Assembly: GCA_017590115.1 (NCBI GenBank)
Contig: JAGGNK010009114.1
Span: forward strand, 16,395,433 to 16,459,432
DNA from: Montifringilla adamsi
Taxonomy: Eukaryota > Chordata > Aves > Passeriformes > Passeridae
Direction of reading: 5' to 3'
Length of the DNA stretch: 64,000 nucleotides
The notes under the pieces are model-generated. The model saw nothing but the letters and a program-made list of their open reading frames with translations. It did not search any database and had not been told where the DNA came from. The first letter of the stretch is position 1; every line of letters begins with the position of its first letter. The translations under genes and the position numbers were made by a program. Below, piece by piece: positions 1 to 12,500 of the stretch.

Positions 1-3000
1 CGTCAAGGCACATGTGGCAGTATATCTTATCCCATTAGTAAAGATCATTAGCTACAGCTAAATTGCCTCTCTATGACACATAATAGTTTCATCTATTATT
101 ATCGTTCCTGTCCTGTAATTCAATTTCATGATTATGGTTTAACAAATCAAGGGGCACGGCAAACAATATATTTTAGCCATCATTTAAAGTAAAGTCATGT
201 TACTGACAAGATGCATAGGGTGGTGCTACAAGACGTTGTGATTTCACTCTTTTTGGTTTACTGAAAAATTCTCTAATCTCTCTCATTTCCTAATGTAGAA
301 AAATATTGAATCAGAAAAAAAAAAAAAAAGCTTTATTATGCCTTCATTGCATCCAGTCAGCTCTTGTTTCTGTAGGAGACCATCTGTACCTTGCTAGACG
401 CTTTCCAAGCATTGAGGATAGCCCTGGTTTCTAGGGGATCAGGATTATGAAACAATGACACTTTGTAATAGTGGCTAGTTAGGATTTGCCTAAAGCACAT
501 CTATTCCATAAGAATTTACTCAACACTCTACCTCGCTTAAAGCTTACATGAGAAATCTCAAAATTCATCCCAACAATATCTCATAAGCAGAGAGGAGAGT
601 AAGTTAAGGGGTGTTCTTGCCCTAGAGCCAATATCAAGAAAAGAAAATAAAAATGTGTATATATACATATACTGGAAAAGTCTTTCTTTTTCATTTGAAA
701 GCAGCTTTCTTTTTCATTTGAAAATGTATATTTTCAAGTACTCACTGGGCACTTACATAAGCACACATAGCCCAGAAGAAGACTGACATCCTCTCACATC
801 TGCAACTTTTCAGAGATTTCACCTGCAATAGAGTTTTCCCATATTTCTAAGGATCAATTTTGGGGCATTTCTCTGAGGCTATCAACTTTTGTCACTCCTT
901 AACAAGCAGACCATTAAACCATTTCCCTCTCTCTTACTCACTTGGTTTCATTGAATAATTATTCTTAGTTCCAAAAACTGTAATGGATGCTTTATCTCCT
1001 CTCCAGTGGCCGTTCACCAGAAAATATGACGCATAATTAAGAACTCTGGGGGGAAAAAAGAGAGAAGAATTATTCCCATTATGCAGACAATTTTTAATGA
1101 ATTTTATATGAATATGAATTAATATGATTTAAAACTAATTACCAGAGAGACATTAATTCTAATATACCTAAGTAAACCCTGGTAGGAACAGTGACCAGTG
1201 GTTACTGGTTATCAGTAGTGTTGATGTTTTTATTTGGGAGGGAAATGGAAATAAATGTAATCAAACAGGCAGGAAGCTTCTTGAAAACAGATGAAAGCTC
1301 TCACATTTGTTGAGGAATAACTGTGTAACTTTGTTGCATTAACAGATATTACATTTCCTTCCTGGCTGCATTCATATTTTCTTCTTGCATCAAAGGAAGG
1401 CTTTAGGGATCTACAGTTCAAAGGAAAGGTGATTTTTGTGGGGGTGGTTCTTGGATGATTGATTGAATTCTTGAAAAGATTTTTTTCTGGCCTTTGGAAA
1501 GTTATTTATTAGGGGCTTTTGCAGGAAGGCAATTAGGAGTGCTAGGTTTGCTAAGAAATATTTACATTTCAGTGCCATGCATGCTTATTTGCGAGTATAC
1601 GTGACAAAGAATGATTAATTTTGCCAAAGCTGTCACAAAGTTTGGGCATGGCTCCTACACTTGGGTACTTTCCTGCCACCTGCTTTCCCCAGCCAGCTGA
1701 GAAGCCTGACCTCAGTGATGGAGGGTATCCCATCTTGTAAACACCATGGAGGCAGAAAATGCAAAAGTTACCACATCCTAATTCCTGGGCAACAGATTTT
1801 ATAAGCAACCTCAGAATTTCAGTTTCCAGAACTGTTGAACAAGTTACTTTGTAAACCTGAGAATCCCAGACCTTTCATTACCTTTAAATTTAAAGTAAGC
1901 TTCCAGATAAATTGTCTGTGAGTCCAGCTCCAAGAGGGAGTTTATGGCAACCCCCTAAAAAGGAGACTGTAGGGAGAACTCTTTTTATTGTCTTGCACAG
2001 ATAACTGATAATTATGAGAGGATTTTCTCTTAATAGAAGTTTCTATTTTTTTTTTTTTTTTAATGACATATCTATTACTTCTACAAAGGAGAAGTGTCTT
2101 TTCTGCCTGAGACTGCTCTGCCTTAATTTCCCTTAGGGGTCCCAGTAGGATTCTTACATTTCTATTCAAAAATCCCAGACAGTACTAAGATTTTCTGATT
2201 GTGTGCACATGCAGTGTCTTTTCCTTGGGGGTTATATTAGACTTCCTGCACTCGAGTAGCTCCAGGTGCTACAGTAAAAGTGGTTATGCTCATTCTAATA
2301 AATGGTAACAAAAAATAGATCCTCAAGGCCAAGGAATTTCAGATTGTAGCCAGTTCCCCACATTCAGGGATGGATGACTTCAGCCTTGTTAAAAGTGGGT
2401 TGTTGCAATCATTTCACTGAGGTGCTTGTGAGATGAGGTGAAGAAATTAAGCCATTGCCCATTAAGAAGAGAGAATGGCATGCATTTTTGCAAAATAAAA
2501 TCATTCAACTCATGCACCTTCACATTAACAGCTAATCAATTATTACAGGGTCACACAATAAAAAGAAATTTATTCTCTTCAGTAAGTGTTTATTAGTGTT
2601 GGCAATATTGTGGGAAAAGACTCTCATGGATATTTTTACAAATATTGAAGTATAAAGCAATCATATATCTTATGTGAGTTGGCTGCAGACAGACAGTTAC
2701 CTGGAATAGGATATCAGTGTTTCCAGCTGTAGAAGATGGAAAATACCTAGACACACTTTGGCTCAGACACTTATTGAAATAGAAACACCTGTGTTTGGGT
2801 TTTCTGCCTTCGGGGCAGGAATAGAAGGAAACAACTCAGTAATAATCATTTACAAATGGGCTAGCTGAGTTTAGCAAAGGTCATTGGATGGTGAAACTTG
2901 TGCTAGGAGTGTATATTGCTGACTGCAGGCTAAAGGATTTTTTTTTTCATTTGATTTAGGGCTTTCATGCCAGTCTACATCCTAAGTGAGGGGATTTTTT

Positions 3001-6000
3001 TCTGGAGGCAGAGCCCTGGCAAGATAATGTGGCTCTGACTATGAAAACATGCAGATTAGAAAATCACTGCTGTTTCTGTATACGTGCTTATTGGCAGGGA
3101 TAAAGATTTTTATTTCAGGCCTCTCTGATTTCTGACTTCAGGAGCAGTGTTAGCACTGACTCTGAAAGAAAAGACCTTATAGTCACACATTCTCTCTAAT
3201 GAAAATCACAGAAGATGTGGGAGTTCTCGTGACCTCTGCTGGAAATTCATCTTCACTGCTGCTCCTGCTCCTCCGTTCTCACCTCTCCCTGTCTGCATCT
3301 CCTGGGTCCTTGAACAGATACTAGAAATGAAAGAAAAGAAGGCCATATTCTCTTACTGTTACCTTGCAGTGTTGATAATTACCACCAGCTCAAAGGCCAA
3401 ATGCTCTTGTAAGCACAGGGAAATGAAATGTTGGATTTCAGAGTGAGGGAGCAGGTGGAAGCTCTGGAGCAGTGAAACAGCAGCTCTGGGCCACGCTGGA
3501 GCATCAGTAAGCCTGTGGGTACTGCAGCACTGACCTTAACAGCTCATGTCAGGGGAATCCTTCCTTAGAAGGGAAACTGGATATGCCTATCAAATTGTTT
3601 CAATGGATAACCCTTTCTGATTCGCGTCCTAGAAGGGCTGCTGGATTTGAGGCACAAAGTGCCCTCGTGCTCAAAAATCCAGGGCTGACTGATATCGCTT
3701 GGAGGAGTTTTTACTCCAGCTAGAGCTAAATGAGAAAATGGTTTGCCTACAAACCCTCCATGTAGGAACTAACCTAAGCAAATCAATGTCTACTGAGAGT
3801 AGCATAGATTTCTTGCTCTCATTGTGGAGAGCTTAATGTTTTAGCAGTTTCCAGTAGTCTGAAAAGCCCTTTCCCACTGCGTGGCTGCAGGCTGCCTTGG
3901 GAGGATCTGTCTGCTGCAGTGCTGTATTTTGTGGCATGCCTCAAGCTCAGAGATCCCATTTGAATGGGCTTATGCTGTGGTTGAAAGTCAAGCTTTGTGT
4001 GGCAGGTTTTGATTGAGAAATATTTCACCTAATTCATCTGTGTTAAGGATGGCAAAAAATCAAACCCTCCCACGTACCCTTTATAAATCACCCTGGCTAA
4101 CACACCAGTAAATGTGTTATCAAAAATGCAACACCTATTACAGTGAATTTCAAACAGCCAGCACTGTAAGCTGGATCTGAACCTGTGGGGAAGGTATAAA
4201 TTGATTAGACTTTTTGAGAAGCTATAAATTACAGAAAAGCAAGATGAGCATCTTTAAAGGGTTGACAACAAAGAAAAGAAAGATGATTGAACACAAAAAT
4301 GCTGGGCTAAACCACAAATAGCTTGTTCCTAAGAGAACAAGGGTAGTGAAAACTTTTCTGGCTTTGAGTAAGGGAGGAAGGGCGAAGACAAAGACCTTAG
4401 TGGATTAGAAAGATAGGCAAAGAAGGAAGATTAAAACACTTGACAATATAAAGCTCTTAACTAGAAAAATAATGAGGCAAAATGAGTCATTATCATTAGT
4501 GAATATTTAGCTGGAAAAGAATGACAATTTATACCATGCCAGCTTTATTAAGATGCTCTCTGCAGCACCTCATCATCTCCATCTTCTGTAAAAACTGAAA
4601 TGTAAATTTAATTTAAAGCATTTAAATGGGGGGTTGAAAAAAGTCATGTGGCTATGAGATCCACGGGTAGGTTTGCAACAGGGTCCATTTTAATGTCCAC
4701 CTATTGTCACCTTTTATTATACCTGCAAGCCTGCAGAACCAAGAAATAATCACATACTATGCTATAAAACTGTAAGAGAATTTTTTCAGTGTGAAAAGGC
4801 TCCAGGTGGAGTGGCAAAGTGAGAGAGCAATAGGGGTGTTTTCTGTAAGTAGCATAATGGCCCACCTCGGATGGAAACCCCAGTTCTCAGAGGCTCAGAG
4901 AACACAGCTCTTGGGAAGGGACAGAAAAGAGGAGTTACACAGAGGAGAAGACCTGGGAATAAATCAGAGGACAGTTTGATAAACTCTGATTGCACCAGCT
5001 TGACTTGAGGACAGTTTTGTATAGGCCCCCGTACAGGAAACCTTAGTTTGCCTGGTACACCACTTTGAGGATTATGGTATTCTGGTATTATTTCTCTTCC
5101 ATTCTGTTATTTTATAAAGAGAGAACTTCTAGTCATTTACCATTTGGCCCTCTTCCCTCATTTCATTAGTGGCAGTAATTGTACACTGAGCTAGCCTTGA
5201 GGGAACGTCTAGATAAACAAGTTGCAGGGAGATGTGTTGAGCTGATTTATGCTCTGAGCAGTATTTTCTGTGTGCAACAAGCCACATTTGTAATGAGCCT
5301 CAGCCAGTACAATCAGATGAACTTTGTATGGCCTCACCCTGAAGAAGTTTTTGTATAGAATACAGTTGAGAAAACAACATCAAGTTGGAAAAAACATCTA
5401 CATGTATGTATTCTTCAAATTTCATACTCATAACATCACTGTATTAATATTCCACATAAAATCAAGTTAAAGGTTTTCAAGTGTACTGCAGGAGTAGAAC
5501 AACTGATTTTTATTTTTTTTTTTTACTTCATGTTAACAGAAAAAAATCACCAGAATATTCTCCATCTGTCTAAAGGATGCTTCTCTCCTTTTTCCCGTGG
5601 ACAATGTATTTAACAAATGGGAAGTCAGGAATGTCTTTGATGACTGGAACCTGTAGCACAGTATGAAGATAATTATCAGTAATGAAATCTTCAAAAAGAG
5701 ATCAATGTCATCCTGCAGTAAGCTGACATGGAATGGGTCTTCTATAAAAATATTTTTCCTTGGCTTTTGTGCTTGTTCTTAAGGAGCACTGTGTAGGCCT
5801 TCTAGAACAGGTGTCAGCCTTAACTATAATTTTAATAAAATTAGGTAATATAAGATAGCTGTCTTTTAAAACTTGTGCTTCTTTTTAGCCTTCCCTTTCA
5901 TTCTTTGAGATTCTTTATTTATACACATTTTTGTTCTTCATTGCATCTTTTAAATTGAATACTCATTCTTATTCCCAGAAGACAAAGTTAATTAACCAAA

Positions 6001-6004
6001 AAAT
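1..6004. other. AT-rich non-coding stretch, no gene recognised
   Basis: Every open frame here is shorter than 80 codons and none shows a protein family I recognise. Visible simple features are an A run at 315-329, an imperfect 23-bp tandem duplication at 682-723, a T run at about 2046-2061 and a T run near 5511-5523. A pyrimidine-rich patch around 3257-3315 ends in an AG and could look like a splice acceptor, but no coding exon follows it. I see no CR1, LTR or RNA gene. Read as intergenic or intronic. Confidence 0.6.
682..723. repeat. Short tandem duplication, period 23 bp
   Basis: The 19-base word ctttctttttcatttgaaa occurs at 682-700 and again, unchanged, at 705-723, separated by four bases. 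It is a local slippage or duplication product in AT-rich DNA. No function is implied. Confidence 0.85.
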
Positions 6005-6019
6005 GAAAACAAACCACCT

Positions 6020-6208
6020 TTGTTTCTGCTTGCTTTCTACATTAGAGGGCAGAGTTCCACCTCATCTCTCTGTTCATCTTTTATTTATTCAAAGATGTTT
6101 GATAAAATTAATTGGGAATTTATTAAAAAGGCTATGCTAACATCTTGGGGGAAGAAAGGCCTTTATTTAATATGCAGATATGCAGATACATATCTGAATC
6201 ATGTCTGA
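6020..6208 (+). pseudogene. Possible ancient LINE reverse-transcriptase vestige (weak)
   Basis: A 62-codon frame contains the peptide FDKINWEF at codons 25-32 (6095-6118), followed by K, G, G-L-Y and I at spacings like those after the AFDK block of L1-type reverse transcriptases. In L1 this block lies in the palm domain. The seen residues are F-D-K-I, a hydrophobic F three residues later, then K and G-x-x-G-x-Y. Nothing upstream or downstream extends the match, and the YADD catalytic box is not present. Chance similarity in AT-rich DNA is a serious alternative, so this is a lead and not an annotation. Confidence 0.15.
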
Positions 6209-7545
6209 ATCAATGTAGCCGTTACTTTGAGGTATTATTTCAGGAAAATTAACTCTGTGAGCCCCTTCAAATTTAATTTTGTGCTATGACAAACATGATC
6301 CAGCAATTGAAAGGAAGCAAGATTTTCTAAGAATAATGATTAAAAAAATGCCTTTTTATGCTGTCTTCTATATTTACTAAACTTTTGAACTTTTTTTTTT
6401 TTTTTGCAAAATTGGCACTGAAACAAAAGTTTTTGATCACTTTCCATTATAATTTTGGCGTTTTTTTGAAGCGTTTGTTGTTGTATTACAAGAAAATCAG
6501 TGTGAGGGGGCAGTAAATACAGTCTAATGTTATGAAGCATCCACTTAAGCAAAGAAGATGAAGGATGAAATCAGCATTTTTACTATAGTCTAACTGCATA
6601 ATTAAAGGTCATTATCACCTGCTTATTGTTTCCTTAACAATATCTGTATATTTCTCTTGGGTTTTGAGTGACCTCCTAGTCCTTGCTTGCATGTTGGTTG
6701 TTTATTTTTCTGCAGGGTGCCACATTAAACTTGACATAAATAGACTTGACATAAAAAGACTGAGAGTTTGCAGGATAGAGCCAGAAGTGGAAAATGAGTA
6801 ATTCTGTGTCAGTATATGGTCTTGGTAATTAACTAGTGTTCATGATGATCCAATATGTGTGGCTCAGTATTAAACACATCTGAAATAGCTCTCCAAAATT
6901 GCTTTTAATTCCATTCTACATGTTTAAAGTTTAAAATAAAAACTGAATTATTTAATTTATGTATTTTTCCCCAGGTTCTCCATTTCATAAAGATGTGTTC
7001 TTAACCACACTGCTCTGTCAGGAGCACAGGTCTTTTGCATCCCATGACCCTGTCCTGTCTCTGGAGCCAGGCACTATTGATAAAATGCCTGCTAGAGCTC
7101 CTTAAAGCTCAGCCATTAAAGCATGAATCCCTTAAGACAGGCTGAATCAGATATTGCATATCTAATCTGAATTCCAGCTTTCCCTGGGCATCTCCAGCCT
7201 GGAAGGGCTTCATCTTCAAGCCTGGACAGAAGAATAAGTAGCAGACTAGACAAAATTGATTTGAAAGATATCTCCAGAAGACACATTCTCCATACCTCTT
7301 CTTGAAGCAAGAAAAACTACATCTAAATTGTTCCTGACAGAAGTTCATCTACCTCTTGAAAAGGACCCAGAGCCAAGGTCTTGGCACATTCCTCTGGCAA
7401 TCTGAACTTCTATTTCCTTCTCATAAAAAGGGTCCTCCTGCAAGCTGACCTGAATGCCTCCTGCTCTAGCTGAAGCTGTATTTTGGTTGAGTGCAGGTTC
7501 AAATCCAGGACACAACTAAGTGCCACAAAGCCAGTCTCAAATATC
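6209..7545. other. AT-rich non-coding stretch left of the ERVL LTR
   Basis: No coding exon or RNA gene is recognised. It includes a T run around 6391-6405. The part from about 7360 to 7545 abuts the degraded 3' end of the LTR and could include LTR or internal ERV remnant, but I cannot align it. A tRNA T-arm-like word, ggttcaaatcc, lies at 7496-7506 without the rest of a tRNA. Confidence 0.5.
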
Positions 7546-8022
7546 AAGCTCCTGGCTAGAGATAAAAACAGTTCAATAATTGAAATTAAATGTAATAGCA
7601 ATATAGTAATGAAAAAAACAGAAATGGAAAGAGAGGAAGTAATAAAATAAAATAAAAAAAAAGAAAAAGAAAAAGAGAGTAATAAAACCCAAGACAAGTG
7701 ATACACAATACAACTGCTCACCCCCTGCTGACTGATGCCCAGCATGTCCCTGAGCAGGGATTGATCCCTCACAGCCAATCCTCCCATCTTATACACTGAG
7801 AATGTTGTTCTGTGGCATTGAATATCCCCCTCCCAGCTTCTTGTGCACCTGCACCTTGGCAGAGCATGGGAAACTGAAAAATCCTTGACTTAGTGTAAGC
7901 ACTGCTTAGCAACAGCTAAAAACCAGTGTGTTATCAACATTATTCTCATACAAAATCCAACACACACCACTGTAGCAGCTGCTAGGAAGAAAATTAACTC
8001 TAACCCAAATGAAACCAGGGCA
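7546..8022 (-). mobile_element. ERVL-type long terminal repeat, degraded, no internal genes
   Basis: Read on the minus strand, this begins at 8022 with TG and a CCTGGTTTC...GAGTTAATTTTCTTCCTAG opening. It continues through a block matching the avian ERVL LTR (AATGTTGATAACACACTG, then AAGTCAAGGATTTTTCAG). A TATA-like tataag follows near 7788-7795. Next come a GGGATCAAT...GCTCAGGGAC...GGGCATC block, a T/A-rich run, and TCAATTATTGAAC followed by TTTTTATCTC near 7555-7580, which corresponds to the usual late LTR segment. The standard end with a terminal CA is not visible, so the 3' end looks truncated or diverged near 7546. I found no matching second LTR, gag/pol remnant or target-site duplication. 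The 128-codon minus frame at 7410-7796 is a by-product of this repeat. Confidence 0.85.
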
Positions 8023-9399
8023 TAAATAAATTGGTGTGACCTCATACTTGGTCCCCCTTCCTAATATTAATTCCAGTTGGTTTTTTTCAGTGTTTGAGGA
8101 GCAAGACAGCAGCATGTCTGGGTAAGTGCAATTAGCAGGAGTCCATCTCTCTGTAGGTAGCATGCACCTACAGTGGAAAATTTATTGAGATAAGGCAGGA
8201 ACCAGGCTGATAAAAAAAAATTATCTGCTCTTGCATACACAGTCTGACTTTCAAGCACTCTCCCAGGAATGTGCAGTTGTGTGCTCTAAGGCAGCCATTA
8301 GTGTCAGGGTAACACAAGGAGTGGGAAATCGATGGATCAGCTGGTGGCAGCTTAACCAAACAATAAGCATTGTCCTTTGTTGTTTTTGATGTGGTAGCTC
8401 TGAAGGACCCCTCCAGAATGTTTTTCAGGAGAAAGCCTTTATAAATAGTAGATAATCATGCATCACAGGCTGGAGGGTTTTTTCTTTCCCTCTAGAAAAG
8501 CCCCGAACATTAAATTTTCTTTCATCTTGTCAGGCAGGCAGCCCCAAAGAGAGACATGGACAGAGCACAAGTCAAGTGTCTACTCATCTTGCACCCATCC
8601 TTTCTTCTTGAATCAAAGGAGAGAGATCTTTTTCTCCAGTGTAGAATAGATAAGTACCACGGTGATTGTAAAAAGAGTTGTATTGATCTGATCTCCACAG
8701 TGTGAGGAATGGAAAAGAACTGGTAATTACCTGCCTCATAATTCTGAACATGATGAACCAGGAAAAATGCTCCAAGAAATTGCTTCCCATGAAGTAATTA
8801 ATCTTTTAATTTTCTTTTTCCATCACAAGGCTTCTTTAAGTCTCTTTAATTCTCATCTAATACCACAGAAGTAGTCAGCACTACATCCCTCAATGCATAC
8901 ATCAGTTCCTAAGTCCTTCCTTATCTGTTCATATATTCTGCTCCTGTAAAGTGGAGTTGCTCATTAGGTTAAAGATCTTTATTTGAGTAGAAAAATACAC
9001 CGTGATTCTAAATCAGAGCAGATAAATTTAGTTGAAGGCCCTATTCTTCAGTCCCTCCATCCCAGTTCAGCTACTATCTTAATGGTGTCAAATGCTAACT
9101 TCCCTGAGTAATATCAAATAATATCAAACCCAGTCACATGTAAAGAATCCTTCACGTGTCCTTTCATCTTGGTTTCATCCATGTAGGATTGAACTTGGTG
9201 AGCTGTGCAGAGTTCATGGCTCTTTTTAATGCAAAAGATGAATGAAAACATGGAGTTTTCACACTGCTTCAGAAGGCACAAGGCTGACCCATTTTATTTC
9301 GGTTCAGTCTCTTCACATGGAGAATACACATCAGAAACTGAGTTTATGGGTCTGGATGAGAGCTGAACAGGCCAGGTAGATTTGCAATAGGGTGGTGGC
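8023..9399. other. Non-coding stretch, nothing recognised
   Basis: Frames are at most about 85 codons and have no family features. No repeat copy could be identified by eye apart from a 10-bp tandem (taatatcaaa twice) near 9108-9128. Confidence 0.5.
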
Positions 9400-9580
9400 C
9401 AAAGACACTGGCTGGCAGGTCAAGTCCTGGGTCCCCAGAAATCTCTCTGCTTGACCCAAGGCAATACATTTGATCTGTCTGCAATTTTATCTTCTGCATT
9501 AAAATACATGAATTGTATTCCCTTTGCCTGTGTTGCCATTTTAAGTGATAAGGTCTTTGAGGCAAACAAATTGAATTTCA
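9400..9580 (+). repeat. Possible ancient SINE (MIR-like) remnant
   Basis: The order of features loosely follows the MIR core and 3' half: a 'cttgaccc-aaggcaa' segment, 'tctgcaattttatcttctgcattaaaat' in the place of the MIR 'cctcatctgtaaaat' block, and 'gataaggtctttgaggc' like the common 'aagctctttgaggg' tail. Similarity is patchy and no tRNA-like head is visible. Ancient MIR copies do persist in bird genomes, but a profile search would be needed to accept this one. Confidence 0.25.
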
Positions 9581-12500
9581 TTTGCACAGGTCCTTGTTCA
9601 GTTTAGGAGTATGAACAAAACCCAAACTCCCACTTACTGAAATTTTGTATACAACTTAGAGAACTGATAAATGTCTCCACTGCTCTTGTTACAGACTTGG
9701 CAAATAACCATATTATGGCATCATTATATTTGCAGTATAACTGCAGAAGAGCTCAGTGGAAGAGTGTACTCTCACATTAATGATGCCATGAATTTGATTT
9801 TTAAGTACTTATGTTCTAATGCTGCAACTTCAAACCAAGTAAAGATTAGATGTGACAAGGTGAGAAGGCTTACAGAGTTGTACTCTCTAAAAGCTTATGA
9901 AAATACAGCAAGAAGTATCAGAGTAGTAAATATGGGATGGAAATCAGAATAAGCAAAGAACTATCTTCATTAAATGACCTCATTGAAAAGGTAGTAACAT
10001 GTTTGCTAAACTCCTGCTGTGATGACATTATAAAAAAGATCCTTTACAAATGGAAGATATTAAAGGATACCAAGAAAATAATATATTCCTTTGTAAATGC
10101 TACGCTTCATGCTGTTAATTTCAATGACTGTTTCATATTTGCCTATCTTTCACCTTGATAATGCAATTATAGTGGTACAAGATATTCCAAATAGGTGCCA
10201 AGTTGCAATTTAACTGTCTCCATGTTTCCCAGTCAGATTGTACCTTGCATTTGACCCAAGTACTGTATGGTTATTAATAGATGTGCAATGGGAAGTCCCA
10301 CTGATGCTTTCGCTAGGATTTCATTGTCATTTACCTGAGAGTAAAGGAGAGGCAAATGAACATGACTTCATTGTTGGTGCAATCCAAAGAGACTGCAAAA
10401 ATTAAAATTGTGTAGATTATCAGTGCAAAGGCTTAAAACAAGGTCCATTTCTATCACTAAAACCTTTATCCCCTTATGCTGTTCTTGGCTGCAGGTGGGT
10501 GTCCATGCAGGTTTCCCAACAGGATGCAGTAAATTTGCACATTGTCTGGGATCAGCAGTAATGGAACAAGTTCGTCAGGGTGCAATCCTCCTGTAGCCAG
10601 AGCAGCTGGATTCAGTTTTGTGTTTCTATACATTGGTCCCTGTGCTTCCAAAATTAATAGGTTCTGTAATAAAGAAATAAGACAAACACCATTGCACCCT
10701 ACTCTAATAATGATAATTTTTAAAATATCAAATCAAACAAGTAAGCCAAAGCAAGACATGCAGAAGATGTAAACTAAAGTCAGTGGAGGTAATCCAGAAT
10801 TCAGATGGAATTTTAGTGGTGGCACTTCTCTCTATATATTAATATAAGCCAAATTCTGACACTAAGAATTTTATCCTACCTCATGAAAAAAAGAAAGTTT
10901 TGTTCAAGTAGTTTCACTGAGGAAGGGCAATATACATGAGTTTATGGTTTGCAGGACACAATGTTGAGCCTGTGGTTCATCTGTTTGAACAGAAATTTCT
11001 GGGAGACCTTTTTCTGATGAAAAATGTTGATTCACTGAAAATTAATTTCTTCTTATTAGCTTCCTGCAAGGAAAAATTTCTCACATTCTGAGAAGAGGAG
11101 CAGCCTAATCTAAAACTCACAATGCTTTAGAGATTTAAAGCAGGGATATGATCTCCAGTCACATAATGCTGTTCTTTTAAGTCTGTTTCTGTTACACTAT
11201 GCCAGAAATAATATCATATTATTCTTTTCTCTTCAAACAATTGCAATTATTTTTATTTTAGTCCCAGACAACCTATTTGACATGTGTATATATATTCATA
11301 TGGCAGCCTATTTTCACTTTAGCCCACTCTTTCTCTGACTGATTTCCTTATGTTGTCTTTCACACTTCTCTCACACAATCACACATAAAGGAAATGACCA
11401 GATGTACTATACTACATTCTAAGCTGCTCTTGTAGAATCCAGACTATCTAGCCTTCCTTTTCACCAAACTTGCTTATCAAGGACATAAGGAAAGAAAATA
11501 GAAACAATAAAACCAAAAATTTACTTCTAGGACAATCTTCAGTTTTAGACTAGTCCCTACTTTCCATTTGAGGATGGATATTCAGATCAAAAACTTTAAC
11601 TGCTGTCTTGCTTCAGCCCTTTTCATGAGCATTTACTAATGTCACCCTAATAAAATAGTCAAATATTGGGATTTTCAAAGGACAGTGATGAAGTCTGTCC
11701 CTTCACATGTATAGAATCTTTTGAATACCTAAGCCTCATCTGTTCTGGTTTATACTGAAGCTTTTTCTATAATTACATTCCAGACAATAACACAACACTT
11801 TTCTTCTTCACTGCTGAACTCTTGATCTACCATCTTTATTATGTTTCTTTTTAGAAATTATTTTATGGTCAAATACCCAGCTGAAATTTAAATAAAATGA
11901 AATCATGACTTCTTTTCACCATTAGCCCAAGATAACATAATAGCATTATGACAGGTGAAGGTTAACATTTCTATTGGCAACTTTCATTTAAACCATCTCA
12001 GAGCAGGATGGCATGCATAATTGCTTTGTACCAATAGAGGAAATAACTCCCATTAATCCTGTAGTGAAGGTCATAGAAACATTGCAGGCTCAGAACAATC
12101 ACAGAATGAAGACACAAGAGAACAACAGGGTCATTTAATTCACACACCCCTAGCTACAAGCACAGCCTCAGACAACTATTTACCCAGCCATTACAAAATT
12201 TTTTCAGTGCAAATCTTCTGGCAATTAAGAAAAGGAAAACTCAGGAAAAAAATAAAGTAAGTCTTTGTTAAGAGTTAGGAATTACTTAAAATAATATTTT
12301 TAAATAGCACAAGCGACCAGAGATGAGTTGGATCTGGTCTGTTATAAAATAAATGCTCCCCCTTTTCAGCAAAACAGCAAAAAAAAATCCTGATGCAGAG
12401 AGAATCACACCTTGTATTTTTAATTATTTTTCATTTTTGCTATTATTAACATGCCCTTGTTCCCTTCAGGAATACCAAGAGGCAATCTATTCTTGTGATA

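Noticed and set aside
7496..7506. ggttcaaatcc, a match to the tRNA/SINE B-box
   Set aside because: The T-arm stem does not pair fully and no A-box, anticodon arm or acceptor stem is visible around it.
7410..7796. 128-codon minus-strand frame with a hydrophobic, membrane-like centre
   Set aside because: The hydrophobic part is the T/A-rich stretch of the ERVL LTR read in translation, not a membrane protein.
12040..12200. Words such as 'catagaaacattgcagg' and 'cagggtcatttaattcac' faintly like a CR1 3' region
   Set aside because: Too diverged and too short to align to any CR1 block. No CR1 terminus is visible.
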